Below, piece after piece: positions 52,674-61,064 of a stretch of 64,000 nt of DNA. Source of the DNA: Muribaculaceae bacterium. Its GTDB lineage: Bacteria; Pseudomonadota; Alphaproteobacteria; Rs-D84. The DNA is taken from contig JAMPEH010000002.1 in the NCBI GenBank assembly GCA_023665245.1, positions 186,001-250,000 on the forward strand, written 5' to 3'. Both the position numbers and the translations under genes were made by a program. The first letter of the stretch is position 1. Each line of letters begins with the position of its first letter. The notes beneath the pieces were generated by a model that was given only the letters and a program-made list of their open reading frames with translations, ran no database searches and was not told where the DNA came from.

Positions 52674-53600
52674 GTGAAAGTTTCTGTAATTATTCCTGCG
52701 TTTAATTGTGCGGATTATATTTGTCAAACATTGAATTGTGTTTATCACCAGACAATGCCGCACCGTGATATAGAGGTTATTGTTTGCCTGGATGCGCCGA
52801 CGGATAATACTGTGGATGTAATTAACGATTGGGGACGGCGTCATGCAGATTTTAATTTGCGAATACTGCACAGTTCAAAAAATTTTGGTGTTTCGCATTC
52901 CAGAAATGTTGCCGTGCGACATGCGCGTGGCGAATTTATTCATTTTATGGATGCGGATGATTTGATAAATACTGATTTTTATCGCCTGTTGTATGATGGG
53001 GCGATTGGTTCTGATTCAGATATTGCGGTTGCGTCATATTATCACCAGCGCCGTCCGAACAGCAGTATTGTTTTAGATATTGCGGCTGTTATTTCCAATC
53101 CGCAAGACAGGATTGATATGATCCGTGTTGACCAGCATGGGATGATGTGGCGGTACCTGATACGTCGCACGTTTTGGACAGAAAACAAATTTAAATTCCC
53201 CGAAGATATGCGTATATGTGAAGATTGGGTATTGGCGAATAAAATGGTTTTTTCTGCAAATCAAATTGTATTGGTGCCGGGGGCGGTGTATTTGTATCGG
53301 TATCGGGAAAATTCACTGATTACGGCAAACAGTCATATTCGTGAAGAAAGTGCGGATGGGCGTCGGGCAAATATGGAAATTGTAGAATTCTTTGCCGCGC
53401 ATAATTTGCGCCGCTGTGCCAAGCAGCAAGACCTGGTTGAATTCAGATTGTTTGGTCGGGTGTTGTTATTCACAATTCGGTATTTGGATTGTACGCGTGA
53501 ATTTATGCTGTTTGGAAAATGGCCGATACTGCGCGTGTCGCGCCAATATCGTGTCGTTCGGCGTCAGTTGACGCCGTGGCATCGCCATAAATATTTATGA
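52674..53600 (+). CDS. Family 2 glycosyltransferase
   Basis: A 308-residue GT-A glycosyltransferase: VSVIIPAFNCADYICQTLNCVYHQTM, the nucleotide-binding VCLDAPTDNT and FIHFMDADDLIN (DxD-like metal motif DAD). It adds a sugar to an envelope glycan of unknown nature. GTG start after GGGGGCGG. No other sugar genes are nearby, so substrate cannot be inferred. Confidence 0.85.
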   Translation: MKVSVIIPAFNCADYICQTLNCVYHQTMPHRDIEVIVCLDAPTDNTVDVINDWGRRHADFNLRILHSSKNFGVSHSRNVAVRHARGEFIHFMDADDLINTDFYRLLYDGAIGSDSDIAVASYYHQRRPNSSIVLDIAAVISNPQDRIDMIRVDQHGMMWRYLIRRTFWTENKFKFPEDMRICEDWVLANKMVFSANQIVLVPGAVYLYRYRENSLITANSHIREESADGRRANMEIVEFFAAHNLRRCAKQQDLVEFRLFGRVLLFTIRYLDCTREFMLFGKWPILRVSRQYRVVRRQLTPWHRHKYL

Positions 53601-53626
53601 TAAATATTGCTGCGTGTAAAATACGC

Positions 53627-53867
53627 TTTACTTAAAATCGATAGTTTCCTATAATGTTTGTGTCACAGTGAATTGCTGTGATGGGGCATGACAACCTCTC
53701 TGACGCGTTGGAATAGAATCTTGGGGCGCGTTGCGCCGTTTTTTATTACAACGAAAATATAACTCCTGGCTTTATTGGTCAGGAGGACGGTTGAATATTC
53801 AATAAACCGTGCTACTCGTTAGATAGTTGTCAACCTCCTGGCCACCTGAATTTTTCTGGTGGTTTTT
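53627..53867 (+). promoter_or_regulatory. Structured attenuator-type leader, copy 7, with promoter
   Basis: Promoter TTTACT-N17-TATAAT (53627-53655). P0 TCACAG/CTGTGA (53663-53681). P1: TGACAAC (53689-53695) with GTTGTCA (53826-53832), and CTGACG (53700-53705) with CGTTAG (53817-53822, one G·U). P2: CTCCTGGC (53763-53770) with GTCAGGAG. P3 CGGTT/AACCG around GAATATTCAATA. GGTCAGGAGG (53777-53786) versus CCTCCTGGCC (53834-53843). Terminator CCACC/GGTGG with T5. The switch arms changed from TTGGAGG to TCAGGAGG in all three places together. Confidence 0.85.
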
Positions 53868-53892
53868 ATTATTAAAATGTTAGGAGAGTTTT

Positions 53893-54462
53893 ATGTGGCG
53901 ACTATTTTGGTTTTTGATATGTGTTGTGATTTCACAATCTGCGTTTGCTGTTACTACATTAAAAACTGTTGAGTGCTGTTCAGAACCATTTTGCACCGCT
54001 ACATCTGTTTCTGCCTGTGCCATTACGTGCAGTCATTGTTATACGGGTGGTATTGGTGGCGGTGAACTGGTTCATACGTGTTTACAAATGGTTGATTCGT
54101 GCCCAACTGTTTCAAATCCAACATGGTTAATAACACGTGGTGAACTATATGATATATATAGTAAAATTACAGCCTATAACTATGAATGGAGTGATGATGA
54201 AAATAAATGTGTATGTAATCCTGTGACTGAATATGCATGTTCAAAAGGCTATTACCCAGTTATTGATACGTACGGCGGTGCGTGGTGTACGTCGTGTCCA
54301 CGGGATAATGTGTCAGATTGTAATGGTACATCTGATGATTATTCAACCAGTATTTCATCGTGTTATTTGCCGGCTGGTCGTATGTTTGCAGATGATACAG
54401 GTTATTACGAATATGACGAAAATTGTTATTACACTGCGGATAGACCGATAGTTAAGAACTAG
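53893..54462 (+). CDS. Secreted Cys-rich protein, unit 7
   Basis: A 189-residue protein with a signal peptide (MWRLFWFLICVVISQSAFA) and a mature region with about 18 cysteines (VECCSEPFCTATSVSACAITCSHC; NKCVCNPVTEYACSKGYY). It ends ISSCYLPAGR...DDTGYYEY...NCYY plus about ten more residues. Ribosome site TAGGAGAG. Function unknown. Between its stop and ppa there is no gene; an ATG-less remnant-like stretch (about 54470-54560) shows similarity of style only. Confidence 0.75.
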   Translation: MWRLFWFLICVVISQSAFAVTTLKTVECCSEPFCTATSVSACAITCSHCYTGGIGGGELVHTCLQMVDSCPTVSNPTWLITRGELYDIYSKITAYNYEWSDDENKCVCNPVTEYACSKGYYPVIDTYGGAWCTSCPRDNVSDCNGTSDDYSTSISSCYLPAGRMFADDTGYYEYDENCYYTADRPIVKN

Positions 54463-54574
54463 TTTTATATAATGTGTCTGCCACGGATACACCCGGGGCC
54501 GGCAAATACACCGACAGATGTAATGCATCGTTTGATAGTGAAGAAGAGGCTGAAAATTCTTGGCTATAAATAAA

Positions 54575-54602
54575 TTGCAAATCCGTATTTTTATGATAAA
54601 AT
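54575..54602 (+). promoter_or_regulatory. Promoter for ppa
   Basis: TTGCAA, 16-nt spacer, TAAAAT, 28 nt before the ppa ATG. Confidence 0.55.
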
Positions 54603-54630
54603 CGCCCGAATTAAAAATAGAGGTTGAAAT

Positions 54631-55173
54631 ATGACACTGGAAGAAATTGCCCCAGGTAAAATGCCGCCAAAGAAAATGAACGCGATAATAGAAGTACCGG
54701 AAAATGGTTTCGTAAAATATGAAATTGACAAAGAAACAGGCCTGTTGCGCGTGGACAGAATTTTGCATGCGCCAATGGCGTATCCGGCGAACTATGGATA
54801 TTTTCCGGGAACCCTTGGTGATGATGGTGACCCGTTGGATTGTGTCGTGGTCTGTAATGCACCATTGCGTCCCGGTGTGCTGATTGAGGTTCGACCCATC
54901 GGTGCATTATTGATGGAAGACCAGGCCGGCGGTGATGAAAAGATTATTTGTGTCCCGTTGGACAAGACCGACCCATTTTATACAGATACGGAATTTGTTG
55001 AACAACTGCCCCAGATTTTGCGCAGCAAGATAAAATATTTTTTCCAACATTACAAAGACCTGCAACCAAATTCATGGTCCAAGGTTGGTGAATGGGCAAA
55101 TCGTGAAACTGCTGATAAACTGATTATGGACAGTATCGACCGGTACTGGGCACACAAGCGCGAGGCACAATAA
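54631..55173 (+). CDS. ppa: Inorganic pyrophosphatase
   Basis: A family I soluble pyrophosphatase (180 aa) that removes PPi and drives biosynthetic reactions. Active-site pattern GYFPGTLGDDGDPLDCVVV (the DxDPxD metal motif) and KYFFQHYKDL are present. Single gene with its own TTGCAA promoter; ribosome site AGAGG. Confidence 0.95.
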   Translation: MTLEEIAPGKMPPKKMNAIIEVPENGFVKYEIDKETGLLRVDRILHAPMAYPANYGYFPGTLGDDGDPLDCVVVCNAPLRPGVLIEVRPIGALLMEDQAGGDEKIICVPLDKTDPFYTDTEFVEQLPQILRSKIKYFFQHYKDLQPNSWSKVGEWANRETADKLIMDSIDRYWAHKREAQ

Positions 55174-55178
55174 AATCC

Positions 55179-55207
55179 TTGCGACGTGGGCGTTTGATTT
55201 TTATAAT
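55179..55207 (+). promoter_or_regulatory. Promoter for efp
   Basis: TTGCGA, 17-nt spacer, TATAAT, 33 nt before the efp ATG. Confidence 0.6.
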
Positions 55208-55240
55208 CGGAAATATTATAAACGTAAAGAGGTAAAAACA

Positions 55241-55810
55241 ATGGCATCATATATTGCAAATGATATGCGTGTGGGTTGGGTGATTTCGCACAACGGCAAA
55301 CGTTATTCTGTCACGTCAATTACAAAAGTTAAACCGGGCAAGGGTGGTGCCTTTGTTCAGGCTGATTTGCGTGATATTGATTCTGGGAACAAGGGCGGCG
55401 ACCGCTGGCGTGCAGAAGACAAGGTTGAAAAATTAATGGTTGAAGACTTTGAATGTCAATACCTGTATTCTGATGGAACAGACGCGTTCTTTATGAATTT
55501 GTCTGACTATGAACAGTTTACAATGCCGGTTGATTCACTTGGTGAACAGATGAAATTCCTGGCGCCGGAAATGACGGTCAAGGCAAACTTTGTCGAAGGA
55601 CATCCTGTTTCAATTTCATTGCCAAAAACAGTAATTGCAACGGTTGAAGAAACAGAACCTGCATTAAAGGGCCAGACTGCATCATCATCTGGTGGCAAGC
55701 CTGCAATCTTGGATAACGGTGTACGCGTTCAGGTTCCGTTATTCGTCGAACAGGGTGAAAGGATTGTGGTTAATACTGAAACCCTAGAATACGTCGAACG
55801 CGCAAAATAA
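55241..55810 (+). CDS. efp: Elongation factor P
   Basis: EF-P (189 aa) relieves ribosome stalling at polyproline. Three OB/KOW-like domains; the domain I loop KPGKGGAFVQ carries the lysine that is lysylated in many bacteria. The C-terminal domain DNGVRVQVPLFVEQGERIVVNTETLEYVER is typical. AAAGAGG ribosome site. Whether EpmA/EpmB exist cannot be told from here. Confidence 0.95.
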   Translation: MASYIANDMRVGWVISHNGKRYSVTSITKVKPGKGGAFVQADLRDIDSGNKGGDRWRAEDKVEKLMVEDFECQYLYSDGTDAFFMNLSDYEQFTMPVDSLGEQMKFLAPEMTVKANFVEGHPVSISLPKTVIATVEETEPALKGQTASSSGGKPAILDNGVRVQVPLFVEQGERIVVNTETLEYVERAK

Positions 55811-55830
55811 AATTATAATAACATATCTGC

Positions 55831-55883
55831 AAAAAATGGGCGTGTCTCATGTATGTTCAATACACTACGACATGCCCATTTTT
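55831..55883 (+). terminator. Terminator after efp
   Basis: AAAAATGGGCGTGTC pairs with GACATGCCCATTTTT (one G·U) around a 22-nt loop; T5 end. Confidence 0.75.
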
Positions 55884-55934
55884 CGCATCTATATCATTCT
55901 AATTTTATTTGTAATTTGCGCTCTTTTCTTTTGT

Positions 55935-56357
55935 CATGTCGTCGCCCGGGGGCCACGGTGCGTGCGCTGTGAGTGGTTCGTGGACAACATCCAGTGCGCG
56001 AGCCGACAAAACTAAAACTTTCAAGTCCCACTCCTGCCTGCGCAGGAGTGACAATAGGAGTAAGTATAAATATATGTGTGTAAAATCATACTTTATCATT
56101 ACCATACATATAGCAATATTTGTCACTCCTGCGTAGGCAGGAGTGGGACTATTAACCTAGATCTCGGTGTCATCATCACCCATAAAATTTAACAATTTTG
56201 CGGGGCCTGAACGCCGGGGTGACGATAAGTTTTAAGTTTAAAACGCGATACTTTACACATTCTCGTCATGCCGTCGAAGGACGGCATCCATTGTCATTAA
56301 TTGCCACCGCCTTTGGCGGGGGCTGTCAGGCTTTGCCTGACTGGGGGTGGCTATATA
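55935..56357. repeat. Second cluster of intergenic palindromic repeats
   Basis: The 55811-56374 spacer holds no gene but several elements: CACTCCTGC/GCAGGAGTG (56029-56050) within a ~110-bp block (ACAATAGGAG...ATAAATATATG...GTGTAAAAT) also found at 28830-28940; an inverted copy of the same arms (56124-56145); GCCGTCG/CGACGGC-like arms (56269-56285); and the CCACCGCC...GGGGGTGG element (56303-56350), shared with 29340-29385. Confidence 0.7.
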
Positions 56358-56374
56358 ATGCATAATAACTCTTC

Positions 56375-56857
56375 TTATTCCGCGTAATTACAGTTTTCGG
56401 AATATGTGCCACTGCCGGTGGTGTCGGAAAATGCGGTCCCGGCGGGAATATAACATTCTGTGATTTGTGTCGCACCACGGTCGGCGGTTGTTGCGCTGGG
56501 GTGGCCGGTTGTGGTTGCACATTTGTTGCATGTTTTGTTGAGTAGGGTTGGTGTGCCATAGTATCCGGCGGCACATGTGTACGTGGTGCTGGGCAGACAA
56601 CTGACTATATTTGTGTCGGTACTGCTGGTTGCGCATGTGACTGTTTCGGTATATTGTTTCACGGTGATGACGCCGTTTGCGTCTGGGGCACTGTATGATG
56701 GTGTGGCGTATCCTGAACCGTATTTGGCGAGACAACAATTTGTTGTGCATGCGGTGTCATCTGTATGGTACGGGCATTTGGCGCAGCAGTTAAGTGCCGC
56801 ATGTGCGGTTGTGCTGGCGATGATTGTTATTGTTGCGATTGTTATTATTTTGTTCAT
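56375..56857 (-). CDS. Secreted Cys-rich protein, unit 8
   Basis: A 160-residue protein starting MNKIITIATITIIASTTAHA (signal peptide) with Cys in CCAKCPYHTDDTACTTNCC, CATSSTDTNIVSCLP, YTCAAGYYGTPTLLNKTCNKC. It ends ITECYIPAGT...DTTGSGTY...NCNY. The frame is open further upstream to 57076, but that part is leader copy 8; ATG 56857 has TCGGAGG at the right distance. Function unknown. Confidence 0.75.
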   Translation of the reverse strand: MNKIITIATITIIASTTAHAALNCCAKCPYHTDDTACTTNCCLAKYGSGYATPSYSAPDANGVITVKQYTETVTCATSSTDTNIVSCLPSTTYTCAAGYYGTPTLLNKTCNKCATTTGHPSATTADRGATQITECYIPAGTAFSDTTGSGTYSENCNYAE

Positions 56858-56890
56858 TTGAATCCTCCGATTTTTCAGTTTGATTAATTG

Positions 56891-57114
56891 AAAAACCGCC
56901 AAGTCAAAGGCGGTTGGAGGTTCGAAACTACAATACAGTATAGTGTGCTTATTGGTGCGTACAATGTACGCATTATTCACAACCCTCCAACCGAAAAATC
57001 TGTTGGAGTTTGTTTGTTCGTTCTTTTCTGAACGCTGTATTCCGGGTTTCGACACCCCATCATGGCAACACGCCACGACATTGAAATTATATATAATCTG
57101 ATAGTTGTTTTACA
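56891..57114 (-). promoter_or_regulatory. Structured attenuator-type leader, copy 8, with promoter
   Basis: Minus-strand promoter: TATAAT near 57091-57096, with a weak TGTAAA 17 nt upstream. P0 TGGC/GCCA (57063-57075). P1: TCGAAAC (57052-57046) with GTTTCGA (56928-56922), and AATACAG (57041-57035) with CTGTATT (56938-56932). P2: CTCCAAC (57008-57002) with GTTGGAG. P3 TGTG/CACA with an inserted TGCGTAC/GTACGCA hairpin. GGTTGGAGG (56992-56984) versus CCTCCAACC (56920-56912). Terminator AACCGCC/GGCGGTT with T5. Close sister of copy 6 in layout. Confidence 0.85.
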
Positions 57115-57170
57115 GAAAAAAATGAAATCATTTGCTGTTGTCGTCCGTGCAATGACAACTTTAATACAAA

Positions 57171-57193
57171 AAAAACGGCGTTTCCGCCGTTTT
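57171..57193. terminator. Terminator of the VirB2-like gene
   Basis: AAAACGGCG-TTTC-CGCCGTTTT; bidirectional. Confidence 0.75.
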
Positions 57194-57221
57194 AAATCAA
57201 TATATGTGATATGGTGTTTTT

Positions 57222-57602
57222 TTATATGCCCTTACCAAAACTTAATATTGCATCTTTGCATGGGCCGTTATCTGCCATGAATACGGATAATATGATACCA
57301 ACACCAAACAGCAACATAAATCCGACCAACATGCCGATACCCTTGTCCTTGACGTCTTTGATATCAACGCCTTTACCGGCAGAGATATATCCCCATGCCC
57401 ATCCGGCGATGATAAATGCCGCACCAATAAATGCCAGTGTACGCAATGTTCTGAACAGACCACCCATTTCGGTAATTAATGTGCAAATACTGTTTTCCAT
57501 ATTTCCGGAAAAAGCATCGCCAGCATTTGCAGCAAATGATGATGTGGCTGTCGCCATTAACATTAAACTTGCAAAACTTATTTTTTGTATCAGTTTCTTC
57601 AT
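57222..57602 (-). CDS. TrbC/VirB2-family pilin-like protein
   Basis: A 126-residue protein: signal peptide (MKKLIQKISFASLMLMATATSSFA), then two hydrophobic helices (LRTLAFIGAAFIIAGWAWGYI and KGIGMLVGFMLLFGVGIILSVFM) separated by a charged loop (SAGKGVDIKDVKDKG), the TrbC/VirB2 pattern, with one Cys near each end of the mature protein. VirB2 is the pilus subunit of type IV secretion systems, but no other vir/trb genes are nearby. Start 57602 has AGGAAG upstream. Confidence 0.7.
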   Translation of the reverse strand: MKKLIQKISFASLMLMATATSSFAANAGDAFSGNMENSICTLITEMGGLFRTLRTLAFIGAAFIIAGWAWGYISAGKGVDIKDVKDKGIGMLVGFMLLFGVGIILSVFMADNGPCKDAILSFGKGI

Positions 57603-57670
57603 TTTTTTCTTCCTTTCTTTTAAAGATATTTTAGCATAATTTTTATGCACGTTCAAGTGACAACGTTATA

Positions 57671-57695
57671 AAAAAACACCCGATTGGGTGTTTTT
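57671..57695. terminator. Terminator of gene 57721
   Basis: AAAACACCC-GATT-GGGTGTTTTT; lies between two minus-strand genes. Confidence 0.75.
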
Positions 57696-57720
57696 ACAGG
57701 GGAATGAAAATAATCGTATA

Positions 57721-58086
57721 TTACTGTGATACGACAATGTATTTGTGGCGTGAAACCGGCTTTGGCATGCCGCATGTATTGCATCCACATGATGGGGCAT
57801 ATACTGGTTGTGCGGCTGGTGCCAAAATCTGACGGTCGGCACGTGGTGCCATGCCAAAATTATCGCGTGCGTATAAATCGGCGCAGCGTGTATTGCGATA
57901 TATGATTTTTTTGTTGTTATCCAAACTGCGGATGTCGGATGAATAGTGGTTGCCATTTTCGCCGGCGTAATATATGCAATCTGGGCCGTCCTGGGTATAA
58001 CGGATGCCCGCCTTGTAATAATCATAATAATCAGCACATCCCGCCAATGCAACCAATGCGATAACAGAAACTAAAACATTTTTCAT
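57721..58086 (-). CDS. Predicted lipoprotein, Cys-containing
   Basis: A 121-residue lipoprotein: MKNVLVSVIALVALAGC lipobox (Cys 17), a Tyr/Asp-rich stretch (ADYYDYYKAGIRYTQDGPDCIYYAGENG), and a C-terminal CGCNTCGMP motif. No family recognised. Start 58086 is chosen because the signal peptide begins there. Own terminator; single gene. Confidence 0.6.
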   Translation of the reverse strand: MKNVLVSVIALVALAGCADYYDYYKAGIRYTQDGPDCIYYAGENGNHYSSDIRSLDNNKKIIYRNTRCADLYARDNFGMAPRADRQILAPAAQPVYAPSCGCNTCGMPKPVSRHKYIVVSQ

Positions 58087-58189
58087 ATTTTGCGTCCTTT
58101 TTATAGAAACGTATGCTCTCTGGGCCCCCGATTCGTTGTTATAATTGTTGCACAAAATATATGATTGTCAAGATGTGTCTAAAAAATCC

Positions 58190-58218
58190 ATGCGATATGT
58201 TTTGATGTGTGATATAAT
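58190..58218 (+). promoter_or_regulatory. Promoter just before fba
   Basis: ATGCGA-N17-TATAAT (58190-58218). Only 8 nt separate the -10 box from ATG 58227, so translation may start on a leaderless mRNA there, or at ATG 58242 using the GGGGGA at 58229. Confidence 0.5.
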
Positions 58219-58226
58219 TTCGGGCA

Positions 58227-59192
58227 ATGGGGGATTTTGATATGAAGTATTCTGATTATGGTTTGGTAAATACGCGCGGTATGTTTGCGGATGCGATAAA
58301 TCGTGGATATGCAGTGCCGGCATTTAATTTTTATAATATGGAAACGTTGTCGGCGATTTTGTCGGCGGCACGTGATACAAACAGTCCTGTAATTTTGGCG
58401 GTCAGTGAATCTGCATTAAAATATATGGGTGGCGACACATTGATGGGATTAATTGGCGGGCAGAAATTATCCCCAGAAAAAGGTGTGGCACTGCATCTGG
58501 ATCATGGGGGCAGTTTTGATGCATGTTGCCGCGCAGTGGAATTGGGCTTTTCGTCTGTTATGATTGATGCCAGTAAATTGCCAATAGATGAAAACATTGC
58601 GCTGGCGCGGCGTGTTGTCGAAATGGCGCATCCGCATAATGTATCGGTAGAGGCCGAGTTGGGAACCCTGGCCGGAATCGAAGATGAAAATACGTTTGGC
58701 ACAGAATCCAGTTATACAAATCCGGATGATGTTGTTCGCTTTGTAAAAGAGACAGGGTGTGATTCATTGGCAATTGCGATTGGTACCAGTCATGGTGCAT
58801 ATAAACGTAAATCAGATACAGAAGAATTGCGGTTTGATATCTTGGCCGATGTTGCGGAACGCTTGCCAGGATTTCCATTGGTGTTGCATGGCGCATCCAG
58901 TATTCCACAGCATTTTATTGAAACGATAAATGAATATGGTGGTGCGATGCGTGATGCCCGTGGAATCGCGGTTTCGCAGTTGCAACGTGCGGTAAAAATA
59001 AATATATGCAAAATAAATGTCGACAGTGATTCACGCCTGGCATTTACGGCCGGTGTTCGTCAAAGCCTGGTACAGCATCCTGATGGATTTAATCCGCGTG
59101 ATTATCTGGGGGCAGGGCGCAAATTAATGTACGAAAATTGTGTCGATGAAATAAAAAATATTATGGGTTCGAATGACATTTTTTATAACTAG
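58227..59192 (+). CDS. fba: Class II fructose-bisphosphate aldolase
   Basis: A zinc-dependent aldolase of glycolysis/gluconeogenesis. Family signatures: YAVPAFNFYNMETLSAI, ALHLDHGGSFD (zinc His), SVEAELGTLAGIED, AIGTSHGAYK (zinc His), LVLHGASSIP and INVDSDSRLAF. 321 aa from ATG 58227, or 316 aa from ATG 58242 (MKYSDYG...), which has GGGGGA upstream; I cannot decide. Not linked to other glycolytic genes here. Confidence 0.92.
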   Translation: MGDFDMKYSDYGLVNTRGMFADAINRGYAVPAFNFYNMETLSAILSAARDTNSPVILAVSESALKYMGGDTLMGLIGGQKLSPEKGVALHLDHGGSFDACCRAVELGFSSVMIDASKLPIDENIALARRVVEMAHPHNVSVEAELGTLAGIEDENTFGTESSYTNPDDVVRFVKETGCDSLAIAIGTSHGAYKRKSDTEELRFDILADVAERLPGFPLVLHGASSIPQHFIETINEYGGAMRDARGIAVSQLQRAVKINICKINVDSDSRLAFTAGVRQSLVQHPDGFNPRDYLGAGRKLMYENCVDEIKNIMGSNDIFYN

Positions 59193-59234
59193 AGTGAAGA
59201 TAATAGAGTGTAGAGGTTAGATAGAATGTTATAA

Positions 59235-59459
59235 CTATTTTTTATCATCTATATTCGCCAATGAAAATAGGACGGACGAAATCAATGACTGGTACGGGAC
59301 GTGTTGTTGGTCGGCCAGTTCTTTTATTTTATCCAGTACCGGGCGCGGAATGCGCATATTAATAACACAATCTGATTTGTTGAACGCCTTGTATGCGGCG
59401 TATTCTTTTAACAAAGATTCAATGTTCATTATGAACAATTGCTGCATAACATTTGGCAT
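59235..59459 (-). CDS. RHH/CopG antitoxin-like DNA-binding protein
   Basis: A 74-residue protein whose C-terminal part, NMRIPRPVLDKIKELADQQHVPYQSLISSVL, matches the ribbon-helix-helix pattern of CopG/BrnA-type antitoxins (a short strand, then two helices). Such proteins normally pair with a toxin (BrnT or RelE type) encoded just upstream, but no toxin-sized frame is adjacent. ATG 59459 is preceded by GGAG; starts at 59477 or further inside are possible. May be an orphan antitoxin or autonomous regulator. Confidence 0.6.
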   Translation of the reverse strand: MPNVMQQLFIMNIESLLKEYAAYKAFNKSDCVINMRIPRPVLDKIKELADQQHVPYQSLISSVLFSLANIDDKK

Positions 59460-59629
59460 AGACAACACTCCATACAATCAACAATACTGACGTCTTTACA
59501 AGTGACTATATCAATGTAAATACAAATGTCAATACAAATGTAAATGCGGCTGTGTCGACGTGTGTATTGTGGGTTGTGTTGTTGTTTGTGATGGTGTTTG
59601 TGTTGGTGTGTGATTTGGGTGCTTCTGTC

Positions 59630-59658
59630 TTGCATTTTGGAATTGTTGCGGGTAAAAT
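59630..59658 (+). promoter_or_regulatory. Promoter for tolB
   Basis: TTGCAT-N17-TAAAAT, 36 nt before the tolB ATG. The 59480-59630 stretch upstream is GT-rich low-complexity DNA (repeated TGTAAATAC/TGTTTGTG-like units) with no gene. Confidence 0.55.
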
Positions 59659-59694
59659 TAGGCATAAGAATTTTTATCAGGAAAGGATATTCGT

Positions 59695-61014
59695 ATGTTA
59701 AAGCGTGTTTTTGCGTTGATTGTTTTGTGTGCGATGGCGGTTATGCCAGCGCGTGCGGAATTAAAGGTTGATATTATTGCCGGTGCCACCGACCCTATAT
59801 CAATCGCGGTTCAGAAATTTGAACGTGGTGACGATGTGTCCGCAAATGACGCGGCAATGATACGCAGTGTGGTTGAAAACGATTTGAAGACCACTGGCAT
59901 ATTTCGTATCGTGTCGCATGACGCATTTCCAGAATATGTAAAAATGGGGGCTATGCCAAACTTTAAATCATGGATGGCGATAAAGACCCAGGTGCTGGTT
60001 CAGGCAAAATTGACTTTGGATGCGTCAAAACGCTATAAACTGGAATTCTATGTCTGGGATGTAAATGGGGCAGAACAGATAGAGGCACAATCACTGGTTG
60101 CATCAAAAAAATCAGCACGTCGCTTGGCGCATATTATGGCGGATGCGATATATGAACGCCTGACCGGTGAAATTGGTTATTTTGATACACAAATAATATT
60201 TATTGCAGAAACCGGGCCAATATCTGCGCGTGTAAAGCGTATGGCAATTATGGACCAGGACGGTTATGGTATGCGGTATTTATCAGATGAAAATACCTTT
60301 GTTATGTCGCCGCATTTTTCGCCAAATATGCAGACGGTTGTATTCTTGTCATATCGTGACGATGACCCGATGGTTTGGGCATTGGATTTGGATACGGGTG
60401 AACAACGCAGACTCGGGCAATTTGGCGGGATGAGTTTTGCGCCGCGCTTTTCACCCGACGGTTCTAAAATAGCATTGTCATTGGTTAAAAATGGTATTAC
60501 GCATATATATGAATATGATATTGAATCCAAGGCATTGCGTCAATTGACGTTTGGTAATTCGCTGAATACCAGTCCGTCTTATTCCCCCGATGGCAAGAAA
60601 TTGGCATTTAATTCCGATCGGTCGGGGCGTCAACAGATTCACGTATTAGATTTGGCGACGGGTGAAGAAAGTCGCCTGACATACGGGGCGGGCAAATATG
60701 CAACACCTGCGTGGTCACCGGACGGGCAATTTATCGCGTTTACCAAGATTGCAGATGATACGTTCTATATCGGTATTATGGATCCACGTGGTAGAAATGA
60801 AAAAATATTGGCCGGTGGCTGGTATATGGAGGCACCATCATGGGCGCCAGGCTCGCGCCGTGTTGTATACTATGAAACAGAAAAGGCATTGGATGGCCTG
60901 GAACGCATCAGTCATATTCGCAGTGTTGATATCACGGGGCATAATATTTATGATATTGAATTACCAGATGGCATAAATGGTACAGAACCGACGTGGTCGC
61001 CCAGATTGCCGTAA
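59695..61014 (+). CDS. tolB: Tol-Pal system beta-propeller protein TolB
   Basis: A periplasmic TolB (439 aa) with signal peptide (MLKRVFALIVLCAMAVMPARA), an N-terminal domain (LKVDIIAGATDPISIAVQKFE...DLKTTGIFRIVS) and a C-terminal propeller with repeated FSPDGSKIALS / YSPDGKKLAFNSDRSG / WSPDGQFIAF units. It helps constrict the outer membrane at division with Pal. tolQRA and pal are not in the window. Confidence 0.95.
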   Translation: MLKRVFALIVLCAMAVMPARAELKVDIIAGATDPISIAVQKFERGDDVSANDAAMIRSVVENDLKTTGIFRIVSHDAFPEYVKMGAMPNFKSWMAIKTQVLVQAKLTLDASKRYKLEFYVWDVNGAEQIEAQSLVASKKSARRLAHIMADAIYERLTGEIGYFDTQIIFIAETGPISARVKRMAIMDQDGYGMRYLSDENTFVMSPHFSPNMQTVVFLSYRDDDPMVWALDLDTGEQRRLGQFGGMSFAPRFSPDGSKIALSLVKNGITHIYEYDIESKALRQLTFGNSLNTSPSYSPDGKKLAFNSDRSGRQQIHVLDLATGEESRLTYGAGKYATPAWSPDGQFIAFTKIADDTFYIGIMDPRGRNEKILAGGWYMEAPSWAPGSRRVVYYETEKALDGLERISHIRSVDITGHNIYDIELPDGINGTEPTWSPRLP

Positions 61015-61040
61015 AAAAATCCCCATTTGGGGATTTTTTT
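61013..61040 (+). terminator. Terminator after tolB
   Basis: AAAAAAATCCCC-ATTT-GGGGATTTTTTT. Confidence 0.85.
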
Positions 61041-61064
61041 AGAGTGAAGATAATAGGTAGTAGA

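Noticed and set aside
55936..56136. Short open frames in the 55.8-56.4 kb spacer
   Set aside because: They consist of repeat arms (CACTCCTGC...GCAGGAGTG) and lack start signals.
56858..57076. In-frame upstream extension of Cys-rich unit 8
   Set aside because: It lies wholly in leader copy 8; ATG 56857 has TCGGAGG and begins the signal peptide.
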